From IMG/VR virus record IMGVR_UViG_3300033052_000132, positions 1 through 49,714 of that record: DNA of 49,714 nucleotides; one strand, 5' to 3'. This DNA is from a virus. Positions 36,456 to 45,555 of the stretch are shown here, one piece after another (position 1 is the stretch's first letter; every line of letters starts with the position of its first letter). The translations under genes and the position numbers were made by a program. The notes below the pieces were generated by a model that saw only the letters and a program-made list of their open reading frames with translations, was not told the DNA's origin and made no database searches.

Positions 36456-39400
36456 TCAATATGCCCTCGTTTTTTCATCCACGTGTCGTTCCGCGCCCTC
36501 GATCTGCAAGTTGGTGAGGTTAGGGCCGAAGCGACAGATCAGGCTGTGGATGCGACCGTTGAACGGGCGAGCGGAACCAGTGCGTCGACCGATGTAGCAG
36601 ACGCTCGCAATGAACTGACCAGTACCCTGATCAGTTAGCGTCTGGGCAACCTGGACACCATTTACCCGAAGGCTTGCGCTGTCTCCGGAAATGTCTCCTA
36701 GGCCGGCCAGCACTGTAGTGAGAGGAGATGGGAATGTAGCCGGGGAGATAGCATTGACCGCCACGCTTCCTCTGCTTGTAAACCCAAGGTCAGGTGCGTC
36801 AGCGTTTCGGGGGGCTTCAAGTGATAGCGATCCAGCGCCTGTGCCTGTCTCGAACACGCAGCCAGTGGTGCCAGCATCGCTCAGCTTGCGAACACCCGCA
36901 AACACCTGGGCCTTGTCCGTTCCCGGCGTGACTGTGCCGGTGAGAAGGAAGTCGTCCACGCCATCGAACGCGAGGTAATAGAGATCGGGGACGCCTGCCT
37001 CGGTGATGTCGATCGAGGCCCCGACTCTCTGGTAGTTCGTGGCAACAGCCCCGAACTCAGCCTGTGGGTGCCAGACGAGGATATCTGCGGCACCGGGAGT
37101 ACCCCAGATGTCCCGCTTGGCAATGCGTATCTCATGGTTGCCAGGAGTCACCCCTGTTCGGGGATAGGTGACCCTCTGCCACTCACTGGTGACGTTGAAG
37201 TTCTGTACCGCTCCGCAGGAGAGAATGGTCACCAGTACGTCCCCCGCCAGCGAGCGCAGCCAGACTGATGCCACCGTGTTCGGCTGACCGGATGGTACGT
37301 TGAACTGTGATGAGGCGACCTGAGAGTTTCCCACTCCCCCAGAGGGTCCTCCGTCTAGCTGAAAGCGTGTTGCTGTGGGGGTTCCATCGGGAGCCACGCC
37401 GTAGTTTGGGGTCACCACCGGCATGGCTCCAGGCGCAGCCGTTCCCTTTATCCAGACAGAATTCGTGAGTTCCTCGGTGAACGTGAGGAGGTTGCGAATT
37501 CCTGTGGCTGGGTTCCTTCCAAGGATCGGGCGACTTGCAGTGGTGGGCTGTGTCGCGTGGTTCCCGAACAGGCGAGAAAGAGAGTAGAGCCTGTAGGTGG
37601 CAGTGCTGTTGTTGTCGTTGTTGCAGATCGTGATGCTGGCAGACAGCACGGAGAGGAGGACTGTCCGACGCTGACCCGCCGTGAGTGTGGCGATGGGGTT
37701 GCCTGTGCCACCTGTCCGCACGGAGATGGACGCCGTGCCTGTGTTCTCCACATCAACGGCATACCACGCTCCGGTGATGGCGGCGAACAGTGGGTAGCCC
37801 ATGTTGCTCACGTCTGTTCGCGGGGCGGTCCCCACACCAGTAACCGGGTCGTATGTAGCGGGTGAGGGTGGCGTCCCGTTCTGCGATACCACGCCTGTCC
37901 CAAGCAGTTCCGGTCCACGTGCCAGCCCCTGCGACTTGTCGAGCATGATGGCGACTGACTGCCCTGGGGCGGTCACTGGGACAAATCCTCCAGTGTCCTG
38001 GAACATCGTTGAGAAGTCGGATGGATCGAGCCAGATGCCCTGCTCGCCAGAGGAGAAGAGCGATGCGGGGAGGAACGCCTGCCACGCCCCCGTCTTGCTG
38101 TTCACCCAGTCCTCGATCTGGTTGAGCGTCCAGTTGGAGAGGTTCGGGCCGAAGCGAAGGATGAGGCTGTAGATGCGTCCGTTGAAGGGCTGTGCTGTCC
38201 CCTGACTGCGCCCAATGTATGCCGGCAGAGCAGCGTAATTCCCCGAGCCCTGATCGCCAGTTCCGGTTGCGACCTGCACACCATTGGCGCGAAGAAGCAC
38301 GGAGTCCGCAGAAACATCACCAAGACCTGCCAGAACCAACGTCTGCGGTGCATTAAAGTCAGCCGTAGTGACATTTGCGGGGATAATGGTGGTGGCACCC
38401 GACTGAAACGAGTAGCCATTGTTGAGGCCGTTCGGTGCCTCTAGCTTCACCCTCGTGTTGCCATTGTCTATCTCTGCCACCGAGGCACGAGCAGCATCGC
38501 TCAGCTTGCGAATGCCCGCAAACATCTGAGCCTTGTCCGTGCCCGGCGTGAGGGTGTTGGTGACAAGGAAGTCGTCCACACCATCGAACGCGAGGAAGTA
38601 GCAGTCTGCGACACCTGGCTCGCTGATGTTGTTGCTGGAGTAGTTGAACTGGAAGGCCGTTCTCGCGGCCCCCAGTTCAAGTTGAATGCCCTTGATGCGA
38701 TAGGTCACATCGATTGCGGCACCGTTCACCATCTGGAGAATAATCTCCGTGCGAACTTGGTTTCCTGTCGAAAATGTGCGCGATGCAGTGAGGAAAGTAT
38801 CCGTCTCTCCCGCCACATTCGAACTGCTTTGGCCGATGTAGGTGGAGGGCGCTGTCTCTTCGACGACTGCTACGCGAAGGTTGGGATTGTTCGTCGTACC
38901 GCTGATCATTCTGGAATAAGCTGACGCGGTGTAAGTCAGGCCCACGCTGGCAGGATTGCGGCTTATTGCGCTGCCGTAGGTGGTGCTGTGAAAGGTATTG
39001 GTTGCCGTCCCTTGGTAGCGATAGTCCACATAGGGCAGGCCGTCAGTGTCGATGCCGCTCCCAATCTTTGTTGCGGTCACACCATTGTGGACGACCGACG
39101 CTGGCCAGATTGATGTGTTTCCGACGTCCGCACTACCGTTCGCCAGATTGCGCACCCCGGAAGCGGGATTCCGCCCAAGAACCGGTCGGCTCGCAGCGGT
39201 AGCCTGGTAGGCATGGTTGCCAAGCACCTCCCTGACGGAGATGTCAGTGACTTCTAGGATGCTCCCAGTAGCGGTGCCCGAGAGGCCAATGTCAAAGTTG
39301 GCGTTGCTCGCCCCCCGTATCGTTGTGATGGTCACCCACTCAGCCCCAACCACCGGAAGGAGAGTGTTCGGCACGAGAAACATGGTGGCCGTCCCCACCA

Positions 39401-39815
39401 GTCGCCGGACGCGGAGGGAGATCTGGTAGATCTTCCCCACGGTCAGGATGCCTGAGCGACGAATACCCGGAGCGGTGTCGCCCTGTATCTGTGCCGCACC
39501 ACCGTTGAAGGTTGTCGTGTTGCCAACCCCCAGCAGCGCCCACCCTGAATTGCCGCTCGCGAAAGATCCGTTGGCAACAAGCTCAGGACCGAGTGCGCGA
39601 TTCTGCGACTTGTCCATTGCTAGGCCGACAGTCTGCCCAACTGCGGTTACCGGAGTAGCGCCGAGGTTGTCCTGAAACAGTGTCGAAAGGTCGGAGGGAT
39701 CGAGCCAAATGCCCGGCTCATTCGCCGCAAACACGGCCGCAGGGCTAAAGCCCCGGTTCCTGCGTAGGCGCGGGCCTAAGCCGAAGGGTCGGAAGCCGAA
39801 CGAGCGAAGAGACAT
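36456..39815 (-). CDS. 1119-residue internally duplicated fibre-like protein between terminase and gpW
   Basis: A very large beta-rich protein of two tandem units of about 500-550 residues. Each unit has 'GIWLDPSD(L/F)ST(L/M)FQD', '(V/I)LGRNPA(S/T)G(V/I)RNL', 'YYLAFDGVDDF' (or YFLAFDGVDDF), 'PGTDKAQ(M/V)FAG(I/V)RKLSDA' and 'PFNGRI(Y/H)SLI.RFGPNL'. This is characteristic of concanavalin/LamG-like carbohydrate-binding regions used as fibres or adhesins. The location, between the terminase and gpW genes, is unusual. It may be a head fibre, a tail-fibre added by recombination, or a lysogeny factor. Confidence 0.7.
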   Translation of the reverse strand: MSLRSFGFRPFGLGPRLRRNRGFSPAAVFAANEPGIWLDPSDLSTLFQDNLGATPVTAVGQTVGLAMDKSQNRALGPELVANGSFASGNSGWALLGVGNTTTFNGGAAQIQGDTAPGIRRSGILTVGKIYQISLRVRRLVGTATMFLVPNTLLPVVGAEWVTITTIRGASNANFDIGLSGTATGSILEVTDISVREVLGNHAYQATAASRPVLGRNPASGVRNLANGSADVGNTSIWPASVVHNGVTATKIGSGIDTDGLPYVDYRYQGTATNTFHSTTYGSAISRNPASVGLTYTASAYSRMISGTTNNPNLRVAVVEETAPSTYIGQSSSNVAGETDTFLTASRTFSTGNQVRTEIILQMVNGAAIDVTYRIKGIQLELGAARTAFQFNYSSNNISEPGVADCYFLAFDGVDDFLVTNTLTPGTDKAQMFAGIRKLSDAARASVAEIDNGNTRVKLEAPNGLNNGYSFQSGATTIIPANVTTADFNAPQTLVLAGLGDVSADSVLLRANGVQVATGTGDQGSGNYAALPAYIGRSQGTAQPFNGRIYSLILRFGPNLSNWTLNQIEDWVNSKTGAWQAFLPASLFSSGEQGIWLDPSDFSTMFQDTGGFVPVTAPGQSVAIMLDKSQGLARGPELLGTGVVSQNGTPPSPATYDPVTGVGTAPRTDVSNMGYPLFAAITGAWYAVDVENTGTASISVRTGGTGNPIATLTAGQRRTVLLSVLSASITICNNDNNSTATYRLYSLSRLFGNHATQPTTASRPILGRNPATGIRNLLTFTEELTNSVWIKGTAAPGAMPVVTPNYGVAPDGTPTATRFQLDGGPSGGVGNSQVASSQFNVPSGQPNTVASVWLRSLAGDVLVTILSCGAVQNFNVTSEWQRVTYPRTGVTPGNHEIRIAKRDIWGTPGAADILVWHPQAEFGAVATNYQRVGASIDITEAGVPDLYYLAFDGVDDFLLTGTVTPGTDKAQVFAGVRKLSDAGTTGCVFETGTGAGSLSLEAPRNADAPDLGFTSRGSVAVNAISPATFPSPLTTVLAGLGDISGDSASLRVNGVQVAQTLTDQGTGQFIASVCYIGRRTGSARPFNGRIHSLICRFGPNLTNLQIEGAERHVDEKTRAY

Positions 39816-40123
39816 CAGAGCAGCCGCGCCGCCAGCACATGACCGCCAGACACAAGGAAGGTGCGTTCGCCGCCCGCTTCAATCTGGTAATCGTTCACCG
39901 CTGCCACGGGTGAATCTGCGCTCGCGCCAGTGCGGACAGCGATCTTCTCATCCGACTGAACAACGATCACGCGGGTTGTACCAGCAAAAGGCAAAGATCG
40001 CGCCGTGCCATCTCCCAGCGCAGTAAGTGCGGGCTGTACCACATTGAAGGGCAGGGAGATCATCAGCATCCCATGCGGTTGCGGGATGTTCCGATGTTCC
40101 ATCTCGAAAATGCGAACGGGCAT
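39815..40123 (-). CDS. small beta-rich protein beside the fibre-like gene
   Basis: A 102-residue protein with strands 'TTRVIVVQSDEKIAVRTGAS', 'DYQIEAGGERTFLV' and 'GHVLAARLL'. It resembles small capsid-fibre base or decoration proteins, but no family is clear. GGAG seven bases before ATG 40123 gives the start. It lies directly downstream of the large terminase gene and precedes the giant fibre-like gene, overlapping it in the form TGATG. Confidence 0.55.
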   Translation of the reverse strand: MPVRIFEMEHRNIPQPHGMLMISLPFNVVQPALTALGDGTARSLPFAGTTRVIVVQSDEKIAVRTGASADSPVAAVNDYQIEAGGERTFLVSGGHVLAARLL

Positions 40124-40137
40124 GTCGGTACTCCGGT

Positions 40138-42330
40138 TTAGCGGTTGAGCGCGCTGAAGCGATCGAGAGCCGACCGCTTAGGTTGCGCTTTCGCAGCGGG
40201 CTTTGCCGCCACATGTTCTTCGTCCTCATCTTCCTCACTCTCCGTTTCCGGAGCGAGGCTGACAGGTTTGGCCCAGACCGGCCGCTTTGCGGGGTCTGAC
40301 CAGATGATTGATGAGCGGTCGGGCTGGAGCATCAGCCTGGCCGCTTCGGTGTATCCGTAGAGGTCGAGCGTTTCGTTCGGCCCGTTGCGGACCCATTTCC
40401 CTTCGATCAGCGGTTCGTTGAAGAATTCTTCGAACGCCTTGTCAGGAGTATTCGAGGCGAAGAAGCACTGACCCGGCGACCCGTCTGAGATCGCCAGATC
40501 CTCAAGAACCTGCTCTTTCAGCTTGTGGACCCCGAGGATGTGGAGCGTCACCACCGGCTCAACTGGCTTGCCCTCGTGATCCTTCGAAATCTTGGTTGGC
40601 GCTGGCGGGAGCGGTTCCGCTTTTGCTGAGGTAGAGCCCTTGGTGCAGCGGACCTTTCGCCACGTTCCCCAGCGCTTACCGTCCATCCTGCGCGCGAACT
40701 CGTAGCCGTCCCAAGTCACGTTGCCGTCCGAAACGTCGATTGTTGTGACCGCCACCGGCAACGCCTTGGTCGGGTCCGATTGCAAGGGGTAAACCCGGTC
40801 GATCTCTTCAATCAGGACATTCCAGTCCTCTTGCACCTTGGCAGGCGCGATGTCCCGCAAGATGCCGTCTCGGTGCCGCCGCTGGCGAATGGTCCTGCGG
40901 TCGATCAGCCAAGAGCGCCGTTGCGCATCCCAGCCTCTCACCAGCAAGTCGAACTTGTTTCCGCCCACGTCGATCGACTGGGTTAGGTAGAGCACTCCAT
41001 CCGGAACCTCGCCCATCCGATAGGAGAGCGGGCTTTCCTCTTCGCGAGGCTCTGCCAGTTCCTTCGTCCGCTTCTTAAGCGCTCGAGCGTCCAGACCCTC
41101 GGCATCGCCAGCGCCTTCGAAGGCTTCGCCGAACATGCGGATCATGACCTGCTTCAGCTTGTCGCTTTTGCCGGTGCGCTCCTTGTGCTCGATCGCGCCT
41201 TCCAACGCCTTTGCCAGATCGCCAAGGCCGACCTGCTTTGACATCAGGACGTGTATCCAGAAGCCCCAGGTCTTGTTCTTGTCAGGCACGCCAAGGATGC
41301 CCGCCTGAATATCGAGATCCTGCCCCTTGTGCATGTAGGAGCCCTCTTCGATCATCTGCCCCCGCTGGACCTCATCCAGCACCACTCCGCAGTGTGGGCA
41401 ACCGATGCCGGCCGATTCCTCAGCCTTCGCAAGCCTTGCGTTGAGTGGCGTACCCTCAGGGCTCTTGTCGTAAACCAGCCTGAAGCGTGGAACTTCAGGC
41501 CAAAACTTCGTCGGGTAGGGCGACCCATGGCCACCGCACTCCGGGCACTGCATCACGAAGATGCCTTGCGTCGACAGCGCCCAAGCCGCAGCGATCCCGC
41601 CCGACCAGCCCACGTCCGGGTGAGCGCAGGCGTAGATCTTGCGATCGTTGCCCAGCATCGTCTGGCGGTTGCGTGCCTGCTCGAGGAAGTTGGATCTGAA
41701 GTTCCGGCTATAGCTGTCCGGTTCGTCCAGAACGATGAAAGCAAACTGGCGGTTTGTCGTGGTCGAGCCAGACATTACCAGCAATTCGAATACTTGGCTC
41801 CCGACCCGTTTGAACGTGGCCGTGTTACCCTTGGAGCCAGCACGCGGAAGGCGTGAGCCAATCGCCTCGTGGTCTTCAAACATCGGCGCCAGAACGCGGT
41901 CGGCGTAAGAGCGAACTTCGGTAGGGCCTGCGAGATACCAGCCAATGTCCCCGGCCGGTCCATTCTCGAGGCGCTTGAGCGCGTGGTTCTCCGCGCCCAC
42001 CGTTCCGCCGCAACGGCCCGGCTTTGCCACGATGACCTCAGGGATGTCTGGATTGTCCAGCGCATCCATGATCGGAACCATGTAAGGCGTCAGATCTCGC
42101 GACCAGTGTGTCTTGGTGCCGTCTGGCTTGCGGAATACGCGCTTGGTTTCAGCGTACTCCAGCGTCGACATTGACTCCTTCGGCAAGAGCCGGGGGAGGG
42201 CCGCGCGGGCAATTTCAGCAGGGTCTTGGCAGTACGAGTGGCTGGCTATGAGCGTGGCTTGCTCAGCCAGTTCCTCCCTGCCGTATGCCCGCACTTTCGA
42301 ATTCTCCAATGAAGCGAGCGGCCCGACCAT
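40138..42330 (-). CDS. terminase large subunit (lambda gpA family)
   Basis: A 730-residue terminase that cuts concatemeric DNA and packages it. The Walker A-like loop 'VAKPGRCGGT' lies near residues 101-110, Walker B 'IVLDEPDSY' near 199-207, and the nuclease-domain 'QSIDVGGNKFDLLV' near residue 478. Two Cys-x-x-Cys pairs ('CPECGG', 'CPHCGV') are as in other GpA proteins. GpA-type enzymes usually cut at cos sites. It overlaps the small subunit gene by 68 bases; later internal starts are possible. Confidence 0.9.
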   Translation of the reverse strand: MVGPLASLENSKVRAYGREELAEQATLIASHSYCQDPAEIARAALPRLLPKESMSTLEYAETKRVFRKPDGTKTHWSRDLTPYMVPIMDALDNPDIPEVIVAKPGRCGGTVGAENHALKRLENGPAGDIGWYLAGPTEVRSYADRVLAPMFEDHEAIGSRLPRAGSKGNTATFKRVGSQVFELLVMSGSTTTNRQFAFIVLDEPDSYSRNFRSNFLEQARNRQTMLGNDRKIYACAHPDVGWSGGIAAAWALSTQGIFVMQCPECGGHGSPYPTKFWPEVPRFRLVYDKSPEGTPLNARLAKAEESAGIGCPHCGVVLDEVQRGQMIEEGSYMHKGQDLDIQAGILGVPDKNKTWGFWIHVLMSKQVGLGDLAKALEGAIEHKERTGKSDKLKQVMIRMFGEAFEGAGDAEGLDARALKKRTKELAEPREEESPLSYRMGEVPDGVLYLTQSIDVGGNKFDLLVRGWDAQRRSWLIDRRTIRQRRHRDGILRDIAPAKVQEDWNVLIEEIDRVYPLQSDPTKALPVAVTTIDVSDGNVTWDGYEFARRMDGKRWGTWRKVRCTKGSTSAKAEPLPPAPTKISKDHEGKPVEPVVTLHILGVHKLKEQVLEDLAISDGSPGQCFFASNTPDKAFEEFFNEPLIEGKWVRNGPNETLDLYGYTEAARLMLQPDRSSIIWSDPAKRPVWAKPVSLAPETESEEDEDEEHVAAKPAAKAQPKRSALDRFSALNR

Positions 42331-42910
42331 GGACCGCAGTTGCCACCTTTCTCAGGTGGTCATCCATCGCCGCCCTCACATGCGCCGGCAGGTTGCCGTT
42401 CGGATCAACCAAGGTTCGAATGCCGAGGATCGCGTCCACAACCTCTTGATTGTACCCCGAGATGAACCGGACCATCTCGTCAGCCAGGACATACCGGCCT
42501 TGGTCCTCAGCGGCCTTCGTTACCGAAAGCGTGAGGTTCACCAGATCCTTTGTCTCAGCCAGTGAGGGCGCTTCCCCGGCAGGAAGCGACACCCCGACCG
42601 AGGCGGCGACCTCTCGGCTCTTTCGAGCCTGCTTGTCCTGCACGCCCTTGAAGTGCTCGATCAGAACCTTGACCGTGCGTTTTGGCTCGAATGACCATTC
42701 GACACCGTTGCCGCCACGCTGCACCGCGCCGGATGTCTCCAGCTTGGCGATCTCATCACACCAATCCTTGAGAGACTTCCACGTGACCCCAAGCAGGTCT
42801 GCCATGGGTTTCGCGGAGTACCGTGTCCCACGCTTCAGCTTGTCGGCGCGGGCCTGCGCTGCCTCCAATTTCTGAAGGCGACCGGTGAGGCTTGATTTGG
42901 GAGCAGCCAT
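42263..42910 (-). CDS. terminase small subunit-like protein (Nu1-like winged helix)
   Basis: A 215-residue protein with a winged-helix DNA-binding segment: 'RYSAKPMADLLGVTWKSLKDW' (residues 30-50, split). It sits before the terminase large subunit gene. Nu1-type proteins recognise the cos region and hand it to gpA. The C-terminal half is helical ('VRFISGYNQEVVDAI'). The ATG at 42910 is preferred over one 13 codons upstream. Function inferred from position and DNA-binding shape. Confidence 0.7.
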   Translation of the reverse strand: MAAPKSSLTGRLQKLEAAQARADKLKRGTRYSAKPMADLLGVTWKSLKDWCDEIAKLETSGAVQRGGNGVEWSFEPKRTVKVLIEHFKGVQDKQARKSREVAASVGVSLPAGEAPSLAETKDLVNLTLSVTKAAEDQGRYVLADEMVRFISGYNQEVVDAILGIRTLVDPNGNLPAHVRAAMDDHLRKVATAVHGRAARFIGEFESAGIRQGGTG

Positions 42911-42950
42911 CAGAAAACCGCTGATTTCATTGGGTTTCCAGAAGCACAAA

Positions 42951-42970
42951 GCCCCGCTCGAAAGCGGGGC
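42951..42970 (-). terminator. hairpin upstream of the terminase genes
   Basis: GCCCCGCT-CGAA-AGCGGGGC is a perfect eight-pair stem followed on the minus strand by TTTGTG. It lies between the gene ending at 43035 and the small terminase gene. It may terminate or attenuate upstream transcription. The 42911-43034 gap is also the most lambda-like place for cos. Confidence 0.65.
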
Positions 42971-43034
42971 GCTAAAGGTTGGTCACAATTCCTAACCCAT
43001 GGCGTTTTTCTCATATAAAATGCCCCGCCGTCAA

Positions 43035-43736
43035 TCATGCATAATCCACAGGCTTGGAAAGGTCGATTTTCGTTTTTTCACAATACCTTACGAGCGCATT
43101 TGCACACTGCCTGAAATGATGCCCAGCGCGCTCCTTGCGGCACCGTGCAAACTTTGCGGCGCGATGCAGGGGGATGTCATCGACCGCTACGGCATCGAGG
43201 AAGCGGCGCAGGCCAGGCTCAACCTCTTCACGGGCCGCGCGGAACTGTTGCCGGGCGTATGCCTCGTACTCGGTCTTCGCCATGTGGCCGAACGCACCGG
43301 ACGGACTCTTGGAGATGCCGCTTGTCAGGCTGATGCCGGCAGAGGCGCAATTCCCCTCGATCCCAGAGGCATCGTACATCTCGCGATACCAGAGCGCGGC
43401 GCGGGCCTGATCCTCGGTGATCTTCCCGTCGCGCTCCAGCTTGACCACAACCGGCGTAAGTACCCGGCGATGGGCGCGAACGGTCTTGACCGTGCCGTCC
43501 TCCAACTTTGGAACGAACGAGCGCGTCTCTCCCTTTTCCAGCCACTCGGGCGTGGGCTCGACCACCGCAGCGTCAATGCTGACGGTCTTGCCGTTCTCAA
43601 GGTCGATCTCGGCGGCCTTGCGGTCCTTCTCCTTGGTCCGGTAGTTCTTGTCCCGCTTGATCAGCGCGGCAACGCGGTCCTCTTCCTCCTGCTTGAAGCG
43701 AGCAAGGCGATCGATGGGGTTTTCGTACTGGGTCAT
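43035..43736 (-). CDS. DUF6456-like phage protein, possible regulator
   Basis: A 233-residue protein. The C-terminal half ('YREMYDASGIEGN', 'LRRFLDAVAVDDIPLHRA', 'GHHFRQCANALVRYC') has the helical layout of DUF6456-type proteins, several of which are located near late genes in alphaproteobacterial phages, and a role in late gene expression is possible. ATG 43736 overlaps the upstream stop. Family resemblance is weak. Confidence 0.5.
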   Translation of the reverse strand: MTQYENPIDRLARFKQEEEDRVAALIKRDKNYRTKEKDRKAAEIDLENGKTVSIDAAVVEPTPEWLEKGETRSFVPKLEDGTVKTVRAHRRVLTPVVVKLERDGKITEDQARAALWYREMYDASGIEGNCASAGISLTSGISKSPSGAFGHMAKTEYEAYARQQFRAAREEVEPGLRRFLDAVAVDDIPLHRAAKFARCRKERAGHHFRQCANALVRYCEKTKIDLSKPVDYA

Positions 43737-43936
43737 TTCGCTTCCCGCTTTCCGTAGAGTTTCGCCGCAATGGCATTCAAGAGTTCCCGGTCGAGAGGAT
43801 CGAGCCGCTGGATGCTGCCAGGCAGAAGGATAATCGAGCCATCCTCGTGCCACTTCCGAGCGGCCATCTTCTTCGGCCCGTCTTCGTCAGGTTCGCGCAT
43901 CAGAGGCGCGTATCGGGTGAGGGAGGTTCGGCTCAT
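43733..43936 (-). CDS. hypothetical 67-residue protein
   Basis: A small protein with 'HEDGSIILLPGSIQRLDPLD' (20 residues) followed by 'LLNAIAAKLYGKREAK'. Overlaps both neighbours by four bases (ATGA), so it belongs to a tightly coupled chain. No function assigned. Confidence 0.55.
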   Translation of the reverse strand: MSRTSLTRYAPLMREPDEDGPKKMAARKWHEDGSIILLPGSIQRLDPLDRELLNAIAAKLYGKREAK

Positions 43937-44115
43937 ACCGCCCTTCGCCGCGGCCTACGCGCGCCCTTGATCTTCACCGGCTTCTCAGCCCGGCATCCGA
44001 TGACCCTCCCCGAAATCTCAGCCAGAAGTTCTTGGCAGAGCCTTCCAACCCCGATCCTGTCAGGGTGCTTCGACAGCGCGAATGCTATCGCTCGATCCCG
44101 ATCCCCCCGTGCCAT
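43933..44115 (-). CDS. hypothetical 60-residue basic protein
   Basis: Arg/Lys-rich C-terminal half ('KPVKIKGARRPRRRAV') after a helical 'DRIGVGRLCQELLAEISGR' segment. Possibly nucleic-acid binding. It starts TGATG over the preceding replication-region gene and ends over the next start. Nothing more can be said. Confidence 0.5.
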   Translation of the reverse strand: MARGDRDRAIAFALSKHPDRIGVGRLCQELLAEISGRVIGCRAEKPVKIKGARRPRRRAV

Positions 44116-44873
44116 CAGAGCAGTCCGTCCTCGCGCAGCTTGGCGCAGCGTTCGAGGTGCGCGGCCCGTTCTTCTTCGGAGAGGTTCAAGACTTCCGGCC
44201 AGACCCGGTGCGTGTCGTCCTTCAGCTTACGAAGGTAGCCCTTCTCGACTGCGACCCGCTTCCAGAACTCGGGCAGAGCGTTGGCCTGCTCATCGGTGAG
44301 TTGGCGTTGCTCCAGCTTGCGCATGGTGTCGTCCATGCGAGCATTGAGTTCACGCTGGTACAGGTGCCCAGCTTTCTCTTGGCGCTCGGCATCGCGGTTG
44401 CGGTTCGGCCATGCCTTCAGGATGTCGAGGCATTCGGCGATCGACGGATAGAAGTGGCAGGTCGAGGTCGCCTGCTCAGCGAGGTAGCTGAGCGCTTCGT
44501 TCGAATAGCCCTCGAGATGGCGCTTGTAGAGGCTGAAGCGCATCTTGCCGCCCAACTGGTCATCCTGCCGGCGTGGCAGAATATCCATCACCTTCATGCA
44601 CTGGGCGAACCAGACTTCATCGGATGACGCGGGCGCGGGCAGCGCGGAGTCCCTGATCTCCCGCAGCATGGTCATCATCCCATCGTCCAGACGGGCCGGA
44701 AGCAAAGCCAGATCCACTTCGGGCCAGGGCATCGTTGATGGCATCGGTGAAGCCATCGGTGCGCGGCCGTGGTTGGCGATCCCCGGCAAAAGTGCCCCGA
44801 CCTGCGTTCCCGTATCCGTTTCGGTTTCCATGTCTTTCGTCCGCTTTCCCGATCCACATTCTGAAGGCTGCAT
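44115..44873 (-). CDS. replication-region protein, possible helicase loader
   Basis: A 252-residue protein. 'GGKMRFSLYKRHLEGYSNEA' (20 residues) then 'LSYLAEQATSTCHFYPSIAE' (20 residues) recall the N-terminal domain of phage helicase-loader proteins of the G39P type ('Y...V..A...Y......PSI.E'). The first 45 residues are low complexity. AAGGA just before ATG 44873 favours this start, which makes the gene overlap the DUF1376 gene by 257 bases; internal ATGs at 44831, 44756 and 44732 would shorten the overlap. Role inferred. Confidence 0.55.
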   Translation of the reverse strand: MQPSECGSGKRTKDMETETDTGTQVGALLPGIANHGRAPMASPMPSTMPWPEVDLALLPARLDDGMMTMLREIRDSALPAPASSDEVWFAQCMKVMDILPRRQDDQLGGKMRFSLYKRHLEGYSNEALSYLAEQATSTCHFYPSIAECLDILKAWPNRNRDAERQEKAGHLYQRELNARMDDTMRKLEQRQLTDEQANALPEFWKRVAVEKGYLRKLKDDTHRVWPEVLNLSEEERAAHLERCAKLREDGLL

Positions 44874-45555
44874 CCCAGTCCTTCGCCTTCCGCCCGTTCG
44901 CTATCGCGTGGTTGCGGAACTGAAATTCCTCGCGATCAAGCGCTCCGGGAGGCCATCCATCGACCATCGCTCGCGCTGCTGGTGTAAGGGTAGGCTCCCA
45001 GTCCTCGGGCAAGGGGATGTCGACGCCGACCGAGCGCTTGGGCTTTGCACCACGCTTCGGAGCGACAGGCAGAGCATCAGTGGCGAACAATCCGTCGCCG
45101 CTCTCGCCCGCGTTTTGAGAAGAAGGACCGATAGGTTCTTCTTCTCTATGTGCAGTGGCAGTGGCAGTGGAGGCATCTTCCGGGCATTCCACCGGCATTG
45201 CCGCGGCATTACTTTTTTTCGTTTCTTTCCAGCGTTTTGTCGCTTTATCGCTTTGCGACCGGCTTCGAACACGTGCCTTATCACGCTCATTCAAGAGACG
45301 TTTTTGCGTCCATGTTTTGCTGCGACCGTCACGCTTCCAAAATGACATCACGGCGTCCTTCACCTCGCCCCACTCAGGCAAAGAAAGGCCGGCAAGCCGC
45401 GACAGGATCTTGTCGTCATCGGGCAGGTCGCAGTGCGGCCGCCGCCATGCTTCCATGAGCAGCAGCAGGTAGGCACCATGCTCGAGCGTGCTGAGGTGGC
45501 GCGTGTCGGACAGGTAGGCGTCCGTCCAAAGGGTGAGCGCCGGAAACTCGGCCAT
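44617..45555 (-). CDS. DUF1376 replication protein
   Basis: A 312-residue protein. The N-terminal 'WTDAYLSDTRHLSTLEHGAY', 'LLLLMEAWRRPHCDLPDDD' and 'ILSRLAGLSLPEW' are the DUF1376 (YdaU) signature found in phage replication initiators of the lambda O position. The C-terminal half is low complexity and Gly/Asp/Arg-rich. It overlaps the next gene by a long stretch. It probably binds the phage origin or helps recruit the replisome. Confidence 0.85.
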   Translation of the reverse strand: MAEFPALTLWTDAYLSDTRHLSTLEHGAYLLLLMEAWRRPHCDLPDDDKILSRLAGLSLPEWGEVKDAVMSFWKRDGRSKTWTQKRLLNERDKARVRSRSQSDKATKRWKETKKSNAAAMPVECPEDASTATATAHREEEPIGPSSQNAGESGDGLFATDALPVAPKRGAKPKRSVGVDIPLPEDWEPTLTPAARAMVDGWPPGALDREEFQFRNHAIANGRKAKDWDAAFRMWIGKADERHGNRNGYGNAGRGTFAGDRQPRPRTDGFTDAINDALARSGSGFASGPSGRWDDDHAAGDQGLRAARARVIR

